Source: Streptomyces ardesiacus (GTDB taxonomy: Bacteria > Actinomycetota > Actinomycetes > Streptomycetales > Streptomycetaceae). From it: DNA of 64,000 nucleotides. The stretch lies in assembly GCF_003112575.1 (NCBI RefSeq), contig NZ_BEWC01000004.1, forward strand, positions 248,001 to 312,000. The letters are read 5' to 3'. Below the pieces are notes generated by a model, which worked only from the letters and a program-made list of their open reading frames with translations, had not been told where the DNA came from and ran no database searches. Positions 49,171-57,267 of this stretch are shown here, in pieces (positions within the stretch are counted from its first letter, which is position 1; every line of letters starts with the position of its first letter). The position numbers and the translations under genes are program-made.

Positions 49171-49245
49171 ATGCTCACGACGCACCCCGCCGTGGTGTGC
49201 CGCTACGTGGACCTGCGGCGCACCTGCAGCGCTCTCTGTCGCTGA
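49171..49245 (+). CDS. Cysteine-containing leader peptide (actinobacterial sulfur-gene type)
   Basis: A 24-residue ORF with Cys at residues 10, 19 and 23, ending RYVDLRRTCSALCR. This fits the short 'putative leader peptide' class found before sulfur-assimilation and organosulfur genes in actinomycetes, which share a V(D/H)L.R...ALC ending. CAGGA lies 8 nt before the ATG. Slow translation of the Cys codons when cysteinyl-tRNA is scarce would change folding of the downstream hairpin, switching on the ABC/monooxygenase operon. The mechanism is inferred from the class. Confidence 0.75.
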   Translation: MLTTHPAVVCRYVDLRRTCSALCR

Positions 49246-49265
49246 CCGACCGCCGCGATCGGCCC

Positions 49266-49304
49266 GGCGGCGCCCGGCCCTCCGCACGGGCCCGGCCCGC
49301 CGCC
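49266..49304 (+). terminator. Attenuator-type GC-rich hairpin after the leader peptide
   Basis: GGCGGC at 49266-49271 pairs with GCCGCC at 49299-49304. GGCCC (49276-49280) pairs with GGGCC (49288-49292) inside it. The hairpin starts 20 nt after the leader stop codon, which suits attenuation. Confidence 0.55.
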
Positions 49305-49534
49305 CCCGCCTCCCGGCGCTTCGCCGTCCCCTCCCCCTCCCTCTTCTCCCCCGCCCGGGACGACGCCCGTCACGCGTCCCGCCGTGCGCCTGACCTGCCC
49401 TGACCCGCACTGCCCTGACCGTCGCTCCCGCATGTCCGCGCCGACGTCAGGTCCGCCCGTGCGACCGCCCGTTGCCCCGTAGCCGCGCCCCGGCCTGCCC
49501 GGACGCGGCCGCGGACCGTCACAGAAAGTACGAG

Positions 49535-51106
49535 ATGCCCGGACGACTCACGCCCCGCCGCCCCGGACCGCGGCGCCGCTCCCGCCGACTGCGTGCCACC
49601 GCGCTCGGCGCCGCCCTCGCCACCGTGTGCGTCCCCGCCCTCAGCGCGTGCGGCGGTGACGCGGCCTCCGCGAGCGGCGACGCCACCCTCAAGTGGACCT
49701 CCACCTACTTCCCCGCCCACTGGGACCCCGTGGTCGGGGGAAGCGGTGCCCAGTTCCGCGAACTCTCCCTGGTGTACGCCTCGTTGACCCGCACCGACGC
49801 CGAGGGCAAGGCCGTCCCCGACCTCGCGGAGAGCTGGGAGTACAACGACAGGGGCGACCGGATCACCTTCCACCTGCGCCCCGGGCTGAAGTTCAGCGAC
49901 GGCGAGCCGGTCGACGGCGCCGCCGTCAAGGCGGCCGTGGAACGGGCGCAGAAGCAGAAGAACTCGGCGCTCTTCGGCGATCTCACCTCGATCGCGTCGG
50001 TGGACGCCCAGGGACTGGACGCCACCCTTCACCTCAACCAGGTCGACTACCAGATACCCCAGTTGCTCGGCCAGCGCGTCCTCCAGATCGCGAGCCCCAA
50101 GGCCGCCGCAGCACCGGAGAAGCTGGACCAGAACCCGGTCGGCGCCGGTCCGTTCACCGTCACCCGGATCGTGCCCGGCACCAAGGCGGTGCTCAAGAAG
50201 AACCCGGACTACTGGGACGCGGAGAACATCCACATCGACCAGGTCGAACTCACCTCCGCGCCCGACGCCTCCACGGTCGTCTCCGGTTTGCAGACCGGCG
50301 TGTACAACTTCGCGGACATCGACCCCAGCCAGGCGGACGCCGCGAAGAAGGCAGGCCTCGACGTCTTCGTCCAGCCCGGGTTCAACGCCTCCAACATCAG
50401 CCTCAACATCAACAAGGCGCCGTTCGACGACGACAAGGTCGTCGACGCCGTGCGCCACGCCGTCAACCGCCAGGAGTTCGTCGACAAACTGACCTTCGGC
50501 TACGGCGAGGTGACCAACCAGCCCTTCCCCCAGGGGTATGTGGCCTACGACCCCGAGTCCGAGGACGCCTACCCCTACGACCCCGCCCAGTCGAAGAAGC
50601 TGCTCGCCGAGGCCGGCTACCGGGCCGGTGACATCAAGCTCGACCTGGTGATCCCGGCGGAGGACCCGCAGGCCGAGATCGTGCAGTCGCAGCTCGGGAA
50701 GGTGGGCATCACCGTCGACATCAGGATCGACAAGAACTGGGCCACACCCTTCTTCGCCAAGGACCTCACGTTCTCGCTCTACGGCACCACCGGCCGGGAC
50801 TCCGCCGCCCAGACGCTCACCGCGCACTTCGGACCCGACGGACCGCTCAACCTCAGCTCCCCCTACCAGCCGGAGGGCTTCGAGGCGGCGGTCGCCAAGG
50901 TGCGGCGGACCCCGCTCGACGCACCCGAGTACCCCGAGGTGCTGCGAGCCGCGACGCGGGCGGGCCTGGGCAGCAAGGCCCTGGTCTTCACGTACTCCTC
51001 GCCCAACCTCCTCGCCAAGAGCAAGTCGGTCTCCGACCTGCCGAAGAACCCCGCCCACATCGACTGGACCGGCGTGACCATCGGCGGCAAGGGGGCGACC
51101 CCGTGA
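49535..51106 (+). CDS. ABC transporter substrate-binding lipoprotein (peptide/nickel type, organosulfur operon)
   Basis: A 523-residue SBP of the family-5 (OppA/DppA) fold. The N-terminus is a lipoprotein signal with RRRSRRLRATALGAALATVC and the lipobox LSAC, with Cys as the membrane anchor. The mature part has LKWTSTYFPAHWDPVVGGSG, ITFHLRPGLKFSDGEPVDGA and YEVLKKNPDYWD-like blocks. The order of genes and the neighbours recall the uncharacterised Klebsiella KPN_01854-type cassettes, which pair such an SBP with a luciferase-like monooxygenase. The ligand is inferred to be an organic sulfur compound. It is preceded by the cysteine leader peptide. Confidence 0.87.
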   Translation: MPGRLTPRRPGPRRRSRRLRATALGAALATVCVPALSACGGDAASASGDATLKWTSTYFPAHWDPVVGGSGAQFRELSLVYASLTRTDAEGKAVPDLAESWEYNDRGDRITFHLRPGLKFSDGEPVDGAAVKAAVERAQKQKNSALFGDLTSIASVDAQGLDATLHLNQVDYQIPQLLGQRVLQIASPKAAAAPEKLDQNPVGAGPFTVTRIVPGTKAVLKKNPDYWDAENIHIDQVELTSAPDASTVVSGLQTGVYNFADIDPSQADAAKKAGLDVFVQPGFNASNISLNINKAPFDDDKVVDAVRHAVNRQEFVDKLTFGYGEVTNQPFPQGYVAYDPESEDAYPYDPAQSKKLLAEAGYRAGDIKLDLVIPAEDPQAEIVQSQLGKVGITVDIRIDKNWATPFFAKDLTFSLYGTTGRDSAAQTLTAHFGPDGPLNLSSPYQPEGFEAAVAKVRRTPLDAPEYPEVLRAATRAGLGSKALVFTYSSPNLLAKSKSVSDLPKNPAHIDWTGVTIGGKGATP

Positions 51107-52077
51107 GGGCCGGCCGGACGCTGGGCCGGGTCCTGGTGACCCTCGCCCGGTCGGTCGCGATCTTCGTACCGGTGTTCCTGGTGGCGACCTTCGTGACCTT
51201 CGCGCTGCGCTCGATGAGCGGCCTCAGCCCCGCCCGGATCCAGCTCGGCGAGGAGGCCACGCCCGAGGCGATCGCCCGGGTCGAGGCCCAATGGGGCCTG
51301 GACCGCCCGTTCCTGGTCCAGTACGGCGACTGGATCGGCGGCGTCCTGCACGGGCAGCTCGGCTCGAGCTGGACCAACGGCGCCGACATCTCCGCACTCA
51401 TCGGTCTCGGTCTGGGCGTCAGTCTCTCCGTCGCGACGTTCGCGCTGGTGATCGGTGTGGTGGTGGGCTTCGCGCTCGGCACGCTCGCGGCGCTGCGCCG
51501 CACCACATGGGTGGACCGGGCGGTCACCGGGTTCGTCACGGTGATCTCGGTGATGCCCGCGTTCGTGGTCGGCATCGTGCTGGTCGCGGTGCTCGCCGTC
51601 CAGTTCCGCCTCTTCCCCTCCGCCGGATACGTCCCGGCGGGGCAGGGTCTCGGGCCGTGGCTCGCGCACATCACGCTGCCGGCGCTGGCACTGAGCCTCG
51701 ACGTCGTCGCCGACGTCGCGCGCCAGCTCCGCTCCGGTCTCGTCGCCGCCTACCGGGAGAACTACGTGACGGGCGCGGTCGTACGGGGGCTCGGCCCGCG
51801 GCGCATCTTCTTCGTGCACGTGCTGCGCAACGGGCTGGGACCGGCGCTCGCCACCCTCGGCCTGAAGTTCCCGGCGCTCGTCGGCGCCTCCGTGGTGACC
51901 GAGTGGATCTTCGGTCTTCAGGGCTTCGGGCGTTTCGCCAACGACTCCGCCCAGGCCGGTGACGTACCGGCCGTGCAGGGGGTCCTGGTGGTGTCGATCG
52001 CGCTGGTCGTCGCCTTCAACCTCGTCGTCAACCTGGTGCTGGCGCGTGTCACGCCGGCTTCGCAGAGGGGGGTGTGA
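51103..52077 (+). CDS. ABC transporter permease 1
   Basis: A 324-residue DppB-type inner-membrane permease with about six helices. The EAA-like loop region is VARQLRSGLVAAYRENYVTG, then AVVRGLGPRRIFFVHVLRNG. GTG at 51103 overlaps the SBP stop by GTGA. Together with the next gene it forms the translocation pore. Confidence 0.9.
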   Translation: MRAGRTLGRVLVTLARSVAIFVPVFLVATFVTFALRSMSGLSPARIQLGEEATPEAIARVEAQWGLDRPFLVQYGDWIGGVLHGQLGSSWTNGADISALIGLGLGVSLSVATFALVIGVVVGFALGTLAALRRTTWVDRAVTGFVTVISVMPAFVVGIVLVAVLAVQFRLFPSAGYVPAGQGLGPWLAHITLPALALSLDVVADVARQLRSGLVAAYRENYVTGAVVRGLGPRRIFFVHVLRNGLGPALATLGLKFPALVGASVVTEWIFGLQGFGRFANDSAQAGDVPAVQGVLVVSIALVVAFNLVVNLVLARVTPASQRGV

Positions 52078-52080
52078 CAC

Positions 52081-52980
52081 ATGGTGCGTCGCGTCCTCTC
52101 GCTCACCTCCGGACGCATCGCCGTCGCCATCCTGACGGCGGTCGCGCTGCTCGCGGTCCTCGGGCCGCTGCTCGCGCCGCAGGATCCGCTGGCCACCAGC
52201 GACAACACGCTCGCCGCCGCGTCCGGCGGCCACTGGCTGGGCACCGACTACCTCGGCCGGGACGTGCTGAGCAGGCTCCTCGACGGCTCGCGGGTCAGCG
52301 TGCTCGGCGCCCTCCAGGTCGCGCTCACGGCACTGGTCGTGGGCGCCGTCCCCGGGATCCTGTCGGTGTACCTGGGCCGGGTCTTCGAATGGATCACCCT
52401 GCGGCTGGCCGACACGCTGGTGGCCCTGCCGTTCCTGCTGTTCGCCGTCGCCGTGATCGCGCTGCTCGGCAACGGGCTGACACAGGCGATGCTGGTGACC
52501 GGCGTACTGGTGTCACCCCTGTTCTACCGGGTGTCCCGCGCCGCCACCCTGGCCGTGGCCCGCTCGCAGTACGTCGAGGCGGCGCTGATCTCCGGCGCCT
52601 CGATCGGCTGGGTCGTACGGCGCCACGTCTGGGCCAAGGTGCTGCCGCCGATCGCGGTGGCCTTCGCCCAGACCATCGGCACCGGCTTCGTCATCGTGTC
52701 GAGCCTGACCTTCCTGGGCATCGGTGTGCAGCCGCCGGAGCCGACCTGGGGCGGGCTGCTCGCCTCCGACCTCGGCTACCTCAGCCACCGGCCGTGGGCG
52801 CCGCTGACCCCGGCGCTGCTGATCATGATCACCGTCTGGGCCGGCAACCTGCTCGCGGACGCGATCCGCGACGTGTCGGGCGAGGCGGGGCGCGCCCTGC
52901 TCAGGGGCCGCGGCGCCCGCACCGGCCGGACGGACCGGACCGGACCCACCGAACCCGCCCCCGCCGGAGGTGCGCGATGA
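52081..52980 (+). CDS. ABC transporter permease 2
   Basis: A 299-residue DppC-type permease. The start WLGTDYLGRDVLSRLLDGSR is the usual 'HWLGTDelGRDvlSRl' signature. The EAA-like loop is YVEAALISGASIGWVVRRHV. Six membrane helices and a basic C-terminal tail follow (residues 270-299). The gene starts 3 nt after the permease 1 stop, and its own stop overlaps the ATPase start by ATGA. Confidence 0.9.
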   Translation: MVRRVLSLTSGRIAVAILTAVALLAVLGPLLAPQDPLATSDNTLAAASGGHWLGTDYLGRDVLSRLLDGSRVSVLGALQVALTALVVGAVPGILSVYLGRVFEWITLRLADTLVALPFLLFAVAVIALLGNGLTQAMLVTGVLVSPLFYRVSRAATLAVARSQYVEAALISGASIGWVVRRHVWAKVLPPIAVAFAQTIGTGFVIVSSLTFLGIGVQPPEPTWGGLLASDLGYLSHRPWAPLTPALLIMITVWAGNLLADAIRDVSGEAGRALLRGRGARTGRTDRTGPTEPAPAGGAR

Positions 52981-53879
52981 CGACCGTGTCCGAGAAGCTC
53001 CTCACCCGGGCCGAGGAGAGCGGCACCCGGGGTCCCGCCGGTCCGCCCGGCCCCGCCGTGCCCCTGCTCTCCCTGCGTGACGTGCGCATCGCCGACGGCG
53101 GCGACGGGCGCGAGATCGTGCACGGCGTCAGCTTCGACCTCACCCCCGGCAAGGTGGTCGGCATCGTCGGCGAGTCCGGCAGCGGCAAGACCCTCACCTG
53201 CCGGGCGGCGCTGGGCATCCTGCCCGACCACTTCGCGATCACCGGCGGTTCGGTCGAGATCGAGGGCACCGACATCTCGGCCCTCACGCCGGCGCGGTGG
53301 ACCGCGCTGCGCGGGGCCACCATCGGCGCGGTGTTCCAGGATCCGGCGTCCTACCTCAATCCGTCGCTGCGCATCGGCAGGCAGATCGCGGAGGTCGTCC
53401 GGGTCAAGAAGGGCCTCGGGCGCCGCGCGGCGCGGGAGCGGGTCCTCGCCCTGCTGCGGGCGGTGCACCTGCGGGACCCGGAACTGGTCCACGACCAGTA
53501 CCCCCACGAGTTGTCCGGGGGCATGCTCCAGCGCGTGCTCATCGCGGCCGCCGTCGCCGCGGACCCGCGGATCCTCGTCGCCGACGAGGCCACCACCGCG
53601 CTGGACGTCACCGTGCAGGCGGAGATCCTCGACCTCCTGGCCGACCTGCGCGACCGCGCCGGGCTCGCGCTCGTCGTCGTCTCCCACGACCTGGCGGTGG
53701 TGGCCCGGCTGTGCGACGAGGTCCTGGTCATGCGGCGGGGCGAGGTGGTCGAGCAGGGACCGACCCGCAGGGTCCTGGACGACCCGCGGCACGCGTACAC
53801 GCGGCTGCTGATCAGCGAGCACGAGCAGTACGGGCTGGAGAAGTTCCTCGGGCCCGCGGCATCGAAGGGGGAGGCATGA
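52977..53879 (+). CDS. ABC transporter ATP-binding protein (DppD type)
   Basis: A 300-residue ATPase. Walker A is GIVGESGSGKTLTCRAALGI, the Q-loop is AVFQDPASYLNPSLRIG, the signature is ELSGGMLQRVLIAAAVA, Walker B is ILVADEATTALDVTVQAEIL and the switch His is in LVVVSHDLAVVARLCD. A Pro/Gly-rich N-terminal tail of 30 residues is unusual. It drives import together with the next gene's product. Tight overlaps on both sides (ATGA) put it firmly in the operon. Confidence 0.92.
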   Translation: MTTVSEKLLTRAEESGTRGPAGPPGPAVPLLSLRDVRIADGGDGREIVHGVSFDLTPGKVVGIVGESGSGKTLTCRAALGILPDHFAITGGSVEIEGTDISALTPARWTALRGATIGAVFQDPASYLNPSLRIGRQIAEVVRVKKGLGRRAARERVLALLRAVHLRDPELVHDQYPHELSGGMLQRVLIAAAVAADPRILVADEATTALDVTVQAEILDLLADLRDRAGLALVVVSHDLAVVARLCDEVLVMRRGEVVEQGPTRRVLDDPRHAYTRLLISEHEQYGLEKFLGPAASKGEA

Positions 53880-54709
53880 GCACCGGTACCCGCCCGGTCC
53901 TGGACGTCACCGGGCTCGACGTCCACTACGGCGGGCGGCGCCGGCGCCGCCGGGTCCTGCACGGCGTCTCGCTGAGCGTCGCGCCGGGCGAGACGGTCGG
54001 CCTCATCGGCGAGACGGGCTCGGGCAAGTCGACGCTCGCCCGCACCGTGCTCGGCTTGGTCCGGCCCACCGCCGGGTCCGTGGTCCTCGACGGCGAGGAC
54101 GTCACCGCGTACGGCGCCCGCCAGTGGCGAGAGCTGCGCCGCGGCGGGGTGGTCCAGTACGTCTTCCAGGACCCGCTGCGCAGCCTCGACCCGGACCTCA
54201 CCGTCGAGGCCTCGCTGACCGAACCGCTGCTCGTGCGGGGCACGTCCCGGGCGGAGGCGGCGGCACGGGTGCGGTCCTTCCTGCCGCGCGTGCGGCTGAC
54301 CGAGGACCTGCTCGGCCGGCTGCCGGGCGAGCTGTCCGGCGGTCAGCGGCAACGGATCGCGGTGGCCCGCGCCCTGGTCACCGACCCCCGGCTGGTCATC
54401 CTCGACGAGCCGGTCAGCGCCCTCGACTCCGCCAACCGGGTCCAGGTCCTGGAGATCCTCAAGGAGCTGCGCGCGAGCGGGGTGGCCCTCGTCTTCATCT
54501 CCCACGACCTCGGATCCGTGGCGGGGATCGCCGATCGCATCGCCGTGCTGTACCGCGGCGAACTGGTCGAGGTGGGTGCCGCACGCGACGTCGTGGGACG
54601 GCCGGAGCACCCGTACACGCGGCTGCTGGTCGGTTCGGCGCCGACGCTGCGCGGCGCCCCGGCCGACCGCGCCGAGCGCGCGGCCCTGCGCGCGCTGCTC
54701 CCCGCCTGA
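53876..54709 (+). CDS. ABC transporter ATP-binding protein (DppF type)
   Basis: A 277-residue ATPase. Walker A is GLIGETGSGKSTLARTVLGL, the Q-loop YVFQDPLRSLDPDLTVEASL, the signature ELSGGQRQRIAVARALVTDP and Walker B LVILDEPVSALDSANRVQVL. An N-terminal Arg-rich loop (GGRRRRRRVLHGVS) stands out. It completes a full peptide-type importer: one SBP, two permeases and two ATPases. The ATG at 53876 overlaps the previous stop. After its stop at 54709 a tandem repeat separates it from the monooxygenase genes. Confidence 0.92.
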   Translation: MSTGTRPVLDVTGLDVHYGGRRRRRRVLHGVSLSVAPGETVGLIGETGSGKSTLARTVLGLVRPTAGSVVLDGEDVTAYGARQWRELRRGGVVQYVFQDPLRSLDPDLTVEASLTEPLLVRGTSRAEAAARVRSFLPRVRLTEDLLGRLPGELSGGQRQRIAVARALVTDPRLVILDEPVSALDSANRVQVLEILKELRASGVALVFISHDLGSVAGIADRIAVLYRGELVEVGAARDVVGRPEHPYTRLLVGSAPTLRGAPADRAERAALRALLPA

Positions 54710-54750
54710 CCGGCCCACCTCGGTTCACAGCCAGCAGTCAGCAATCAGCC

Positions 54751-54806
54751 GTCGGCAGTCGGCAGTCGGCAGTCGGCAGTCGGCAGTCGGCAGTCGGCAG
54801 TCGGCA
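54751..54806 (+). repeat. Eight perfect copies of a 7-bp unit (GTCGGCA) between ATPase and monooxygenase
   Basis: GTCGGCA occurs eight times without a mismatch, preceded by degenerate copies (CAGTCAGCAATCAGCC). It lies in the 134-bp untranslated junction, ending 37 bp before the next ATG. The unit length is not a multiple of three and the region is not coding. Copy-number change would alter spacing to the downstream gene. Confidence 0.9.
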
Positions 54807-54843
54807 GTCACTGAAGCCTCTTCACGACAGACAGGAACGAACC

Positions 54844-56184
54844 ATGTCCCGAAGGATCCATCTCGCCCTGCACCCCTACGGCGTCGGCGGTCCCGGCCAG
54901 CACGGGCTGTGGAAGGACCCCCGCGTGGCCAAGAACGCCAGCATCGACATCAACTACTACATCGGGCAGGCCCAGGCGGCCGAGCACGCCCTGTTCGACG
55001 CCCTGTTCATCGTCGACAGCCAGTTCATCAACGCCACCTACCCGGCGCACTACCTCAACCGGCTGGAGCCGCTCACCCTGCTGTCGGCCGTCGCCACCCA
55101 CACCCGGCACATCGGCCTGGTGGGCACGGCCAGTTCGACGTACAACTCGCCCTTCAACCTCGCCCGCCGCTTCGCCTCGCTCGATCTCATCAGCGGCGGC
55201 CGGGCCGGCTGGAACGTCGTCACCAGCTTCGACACCGGCACCTCGCGCAACTACGGGCTGGACGAACACCTCGACTACGCCACCCGCTACGGCCGGGCCC
55301 TGGAGTTCGTGGAGGTCGCCCGCGGGCTGTGGGACTCCTACGAGGACGACGCCTTCCCGGCGGACGTGGCGCGCAACGTCTTCCTCGACCCGTCCCGGCT
55401 GCACGAACTGAACCACGAGGGGGAGCACTTCAAGGTCGCCGGACCGCTGAACGTCTCGCGCTCCGCTCAGGGCCAGCCGGTCATCTTCCAGGCCGGTGTG
55501 TCGGAGGAGGGACGCGACCTGGCCGCGCGGGTGGCCGAGGGCATCTACGCGCCGGGCGGCTCGCTGGAGCAGGCACAGGACTACTACGCCGACATCAAGA
55601 AGCGGACCGCCGCGTACGGCCGGGACCCCGACCACATCAAGATCTTCATCCACGGCGGTCCGGTCGTCGCCGCCACCGACGAGGCGGCCCGGCGCAGGGA
55701 ACGGGAGATCTTCGAGGAGGACAACGACTTCGACCGCCACCTGGCGCTGCTCGGCCGTTCCTTCGGCGCCTACGACTTCAGCGTGCACGACCTGGACGCG
55801 CCGTTCCCGGACGTCGCCCACCTCGCCGAGAAGGGCGGCCGGACGGGCGCCGCGCAGATCATCGAGCGGGCACGCAAGGAGAACCTGACGCTACGTCAGG
55901 TGGCCCAGTCGGTCGCCGAGTTCCGCCGCTCCCCCTTCGTCGGAGCTCCGGAGACCGTGGCCGACACCATCGAGCGGTGGTTCGAGGCCGGCACCTTCGA
56001 CGGGATCAACCTCGCCTTCCGCACCCAGGAGGAACTGGACCTCTTCGTCGACGGCGTGGTGCCGATCCTGCAGAAGCGGGACCTGTTCCGCACCGAGTAC
56101 GAGGCCGACACGCTGCGCGGCAATCTGGGCCTGCCGGTCCCGGCCAACCGGCACACCCTCCGGCGCCGTCCCGCGAACGGCTGA
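54844..56184 (+). CDS. Luciferase-like flavin monooxygenase (NtaA/SnaA/SoxA family)
   Basis: A 446-residue bacterial-luciferase-like (LLM) monooxygenase using FMNH2 from a partner reductase. Family blocks are RIHLALHPYGVGGPGQHGLW, EHALFDALFIVDSQFINATY, NSPFNLARRFASLDLISGGR, AGWNVVTSFDTGTSRNYGLD, YEDDAFPADVARNVFLDPSR and PVIFQAGVSEEGRDLAARVA. The subfamily includes enzymes acting on nitrilotriacetate, dibenzothiophene sulfone and dimethylsulfide. With the ABC importer, second LLM and SsuE it should attack an organosulfur substrate. AGGAA precedes the ATG. Confidence 0.9.
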   Translation: MSRRIHLALHPYGVGGPGQHGLWKDPRVAKNASIDINYYIGQAQAAEHALFDALFIVDSQFINATYPAHYLNRLEPLTLLSAVATHTRHIGLVGTASSTYNSPFNLARRFASLDLISGGRAGWNVVTSFDTGTSRNYGLDEHLDYATRYGRALEFVEVARGLWDSYEDDAFPADVARNVFLDPSRLHELNHEGEHFKVAGPLNVSRSAQGQPVIFQAGVSEEGRDLAARVAEGIYAPGGSLEQAQDYYADIKKRTAAYGRDPDHIKIFIHGGPVVAATDEAARRREREIFEEDNDFDRHLALLGRSFGAYDFSVHDLDAPFPDVAHLAEKGGRTGAAQIIERARKENLTLRQVAQSVAEFRRSPFVGAPETVADTIERWFEAGTFDGINLAFRTQEELDLFVDGVVPILQKRDLFRTEYEADTLRGNLGLPVPANRHTLRRRPANG

Positions 56185-56195
56185 GGGGGCCTGGC

Positions 56196-57266
56196 ATGAC
56201 CGGCGAGCGACCCCGTTTCAGGCTCGGCTTCCTCACCCACGTCCAGGGGCGCGGCACCGACCTCGCCCGCACCTACCGCGACGCCCAGGACCTGTTCGTG
56301 GTCGCCGACGAACTCGGCTTCGACGTCGGCTGGGTGGCCCAGCACCACGTTCCGCTCGGCGGCGGCGGACTGTCCTCCCCGTGGACCTTCCTCGCGCACG
56401 CCGCCGCGCGCACCACCCGGATCCGGCTCGGCACGGCGGTCACGGTGCTCCCTTTGGAGGACCCGGTCCGCCTCGCCGAGGACGTCGCGACCGTCGACGC
56501 GCTCAGCGGCGGGCGGGTGGAACTCGGCGTGGGCAGCGGCTCCGGCGACCTGGAGTACGCCGCCTTCGGGCGGGACGCGGCCCGCAAGCGCGAACTGACC
56601 AGCGAGCACCTGGACGTCCTGCGGCGGGCCCTCGGCAACGAGGAGGTCGGCGCTCCCGGCTTCCGCGTCCAGCCCGCGCCCGGCGATTTCACCGACCGGA
56701 TCTGGCAGGGCGTGTTCAGCCGGGGCGGAGCGGTCCACGCGGCGGGCGGCGGATCCAACCTGCTGCTCAACCGGGCCGCCTACGGCCACGACGCACCCAC
56801 CGACGAGGTGCAGCGTCCCTGGGCGGACGCCTTCCTGGCCGCCTGGAGCCGCCCCCGCGGGCCGCGCATCGGTCTGTCCCGCCTGGTCTTCCCGGCGAAG
56901 GACCGCCGCACCGCGCTGCGGCACATCGGGGACGACGTGCACCGTGCGGCGCTGCGCATGGCGGAGCACGGCGCGTTTCCCGAGGGGCTCGGCGCGGAGG
57001 AGGCGCTGCGCCGCTTCCACGCCTTCCACGGATCCCCGGAGGAGATCGTCGCGGCCTTCCGACGGGAGAAGGTCCTGCCCCTCACGACCGATCTGATCAC
57101 CCAGTTCAACCCCGCAGTGCCCGACCACGACGCCACGGTCCGGGCGCTGGAGCTCATCGCGACCGAGGTGGCACCCGCCCTCGGCTGGAGCCCGGTGCCC
57201 CGCGACCAACCCGCACCCGCACCCGCACCCGCACCCGCACCCGCACCCGCACCCGCAGGAGTCTGA
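56196..57266 (+). CDS. Second luciferase-like flavin monooxygenase (KPN_01858-like)
   Basis: A 356-residue LLM protein. Blocks are FRLGFLTHVQGRGTDLARTY, VVADELGFDVGWVAQHHVPL, TRIRLGTAVTVLPLEDPVRL, DVATVDALSGGRVELGVGSG and TDLITQFNPAVPDHDATVRA. It resembles the putative FMN-dependent monooxygenases that accompany peptide-type ABC importers in unsolved organosulfur cassettes. An odd feature is the C-terminal (Pro-Ala)8 tail encoded by eight copies of CCCGCA (57210-57257). It is probably not part of the fold. Two LLM proteins in one operon suggest two-step oxidation or two substrates. Confidence 0.87.
   Translation: MTGERPRFRLGFLTHVQGRGTDLARTYRDAQDLFVVADELGFDVGWVAQHHVPLGGGGLSSPWTFLAHAAARTTRIRLGTAVTVLPLEDPVRLAEDVATVDALSGGRVELGVGSGSGDLEYAAFGRDAARKRELTSEHLDVLRRALGNEEVGAPGFRVQPAPGDFTDRIWQGVFSRGGAVHAAGGGSNLLLNRAAYGHDAPTDEVQRPWADAFLAAWSRPRGPRIGLSRLVFPAKDRRTALRHIGDDVHRAALRMAEHGAFPEGLGAEEALRRFHAFHGSPEEIVAAFRREKVLPLTTDLITQFNPAVPDHDATVRALELIATEVAPALGWSPVPRDQPAPAPAPAPAPAPAPAGV
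57210..57257 (+). repeat. Eight in-frame copies of CCCGCA at the 3' end of the second LLM gene
   Basis: The perfect hexanucleotide array codes for a Pro-Ala tail. Its last base merges into the AGGAG ribosome site (57257-57261) of the next gene, ATG 57268. Length change keeps the frame and would only change the tail length. Confidence 0.92.
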
Positions 57267-57267
57267 C

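Larger units (their letters stand above)
49076..49534 (+). promoter_or_regulatory. Long leader of the organosulfur operon
   Basis: This 459-bp stretch before the binding-protein gene holds, in order, a perfect 16-bp palindrome (49116-49131), a TTGACA box (49134), a cysteine-containing leader ORF (49171-49245) and a GC-rich hairpin (49266-49304). About 200 bp of pyrimidine-rich sequence without a recognised gene follow, up to the AGAAAG before the ATG at 49535. Confidence 0.7.

Noticed and set aside
54751..54806. Regular repeats considered as a CRISPR array.
   Set aside because: The 7-bp units are directly tandem without spacers, and no cas genes are present.
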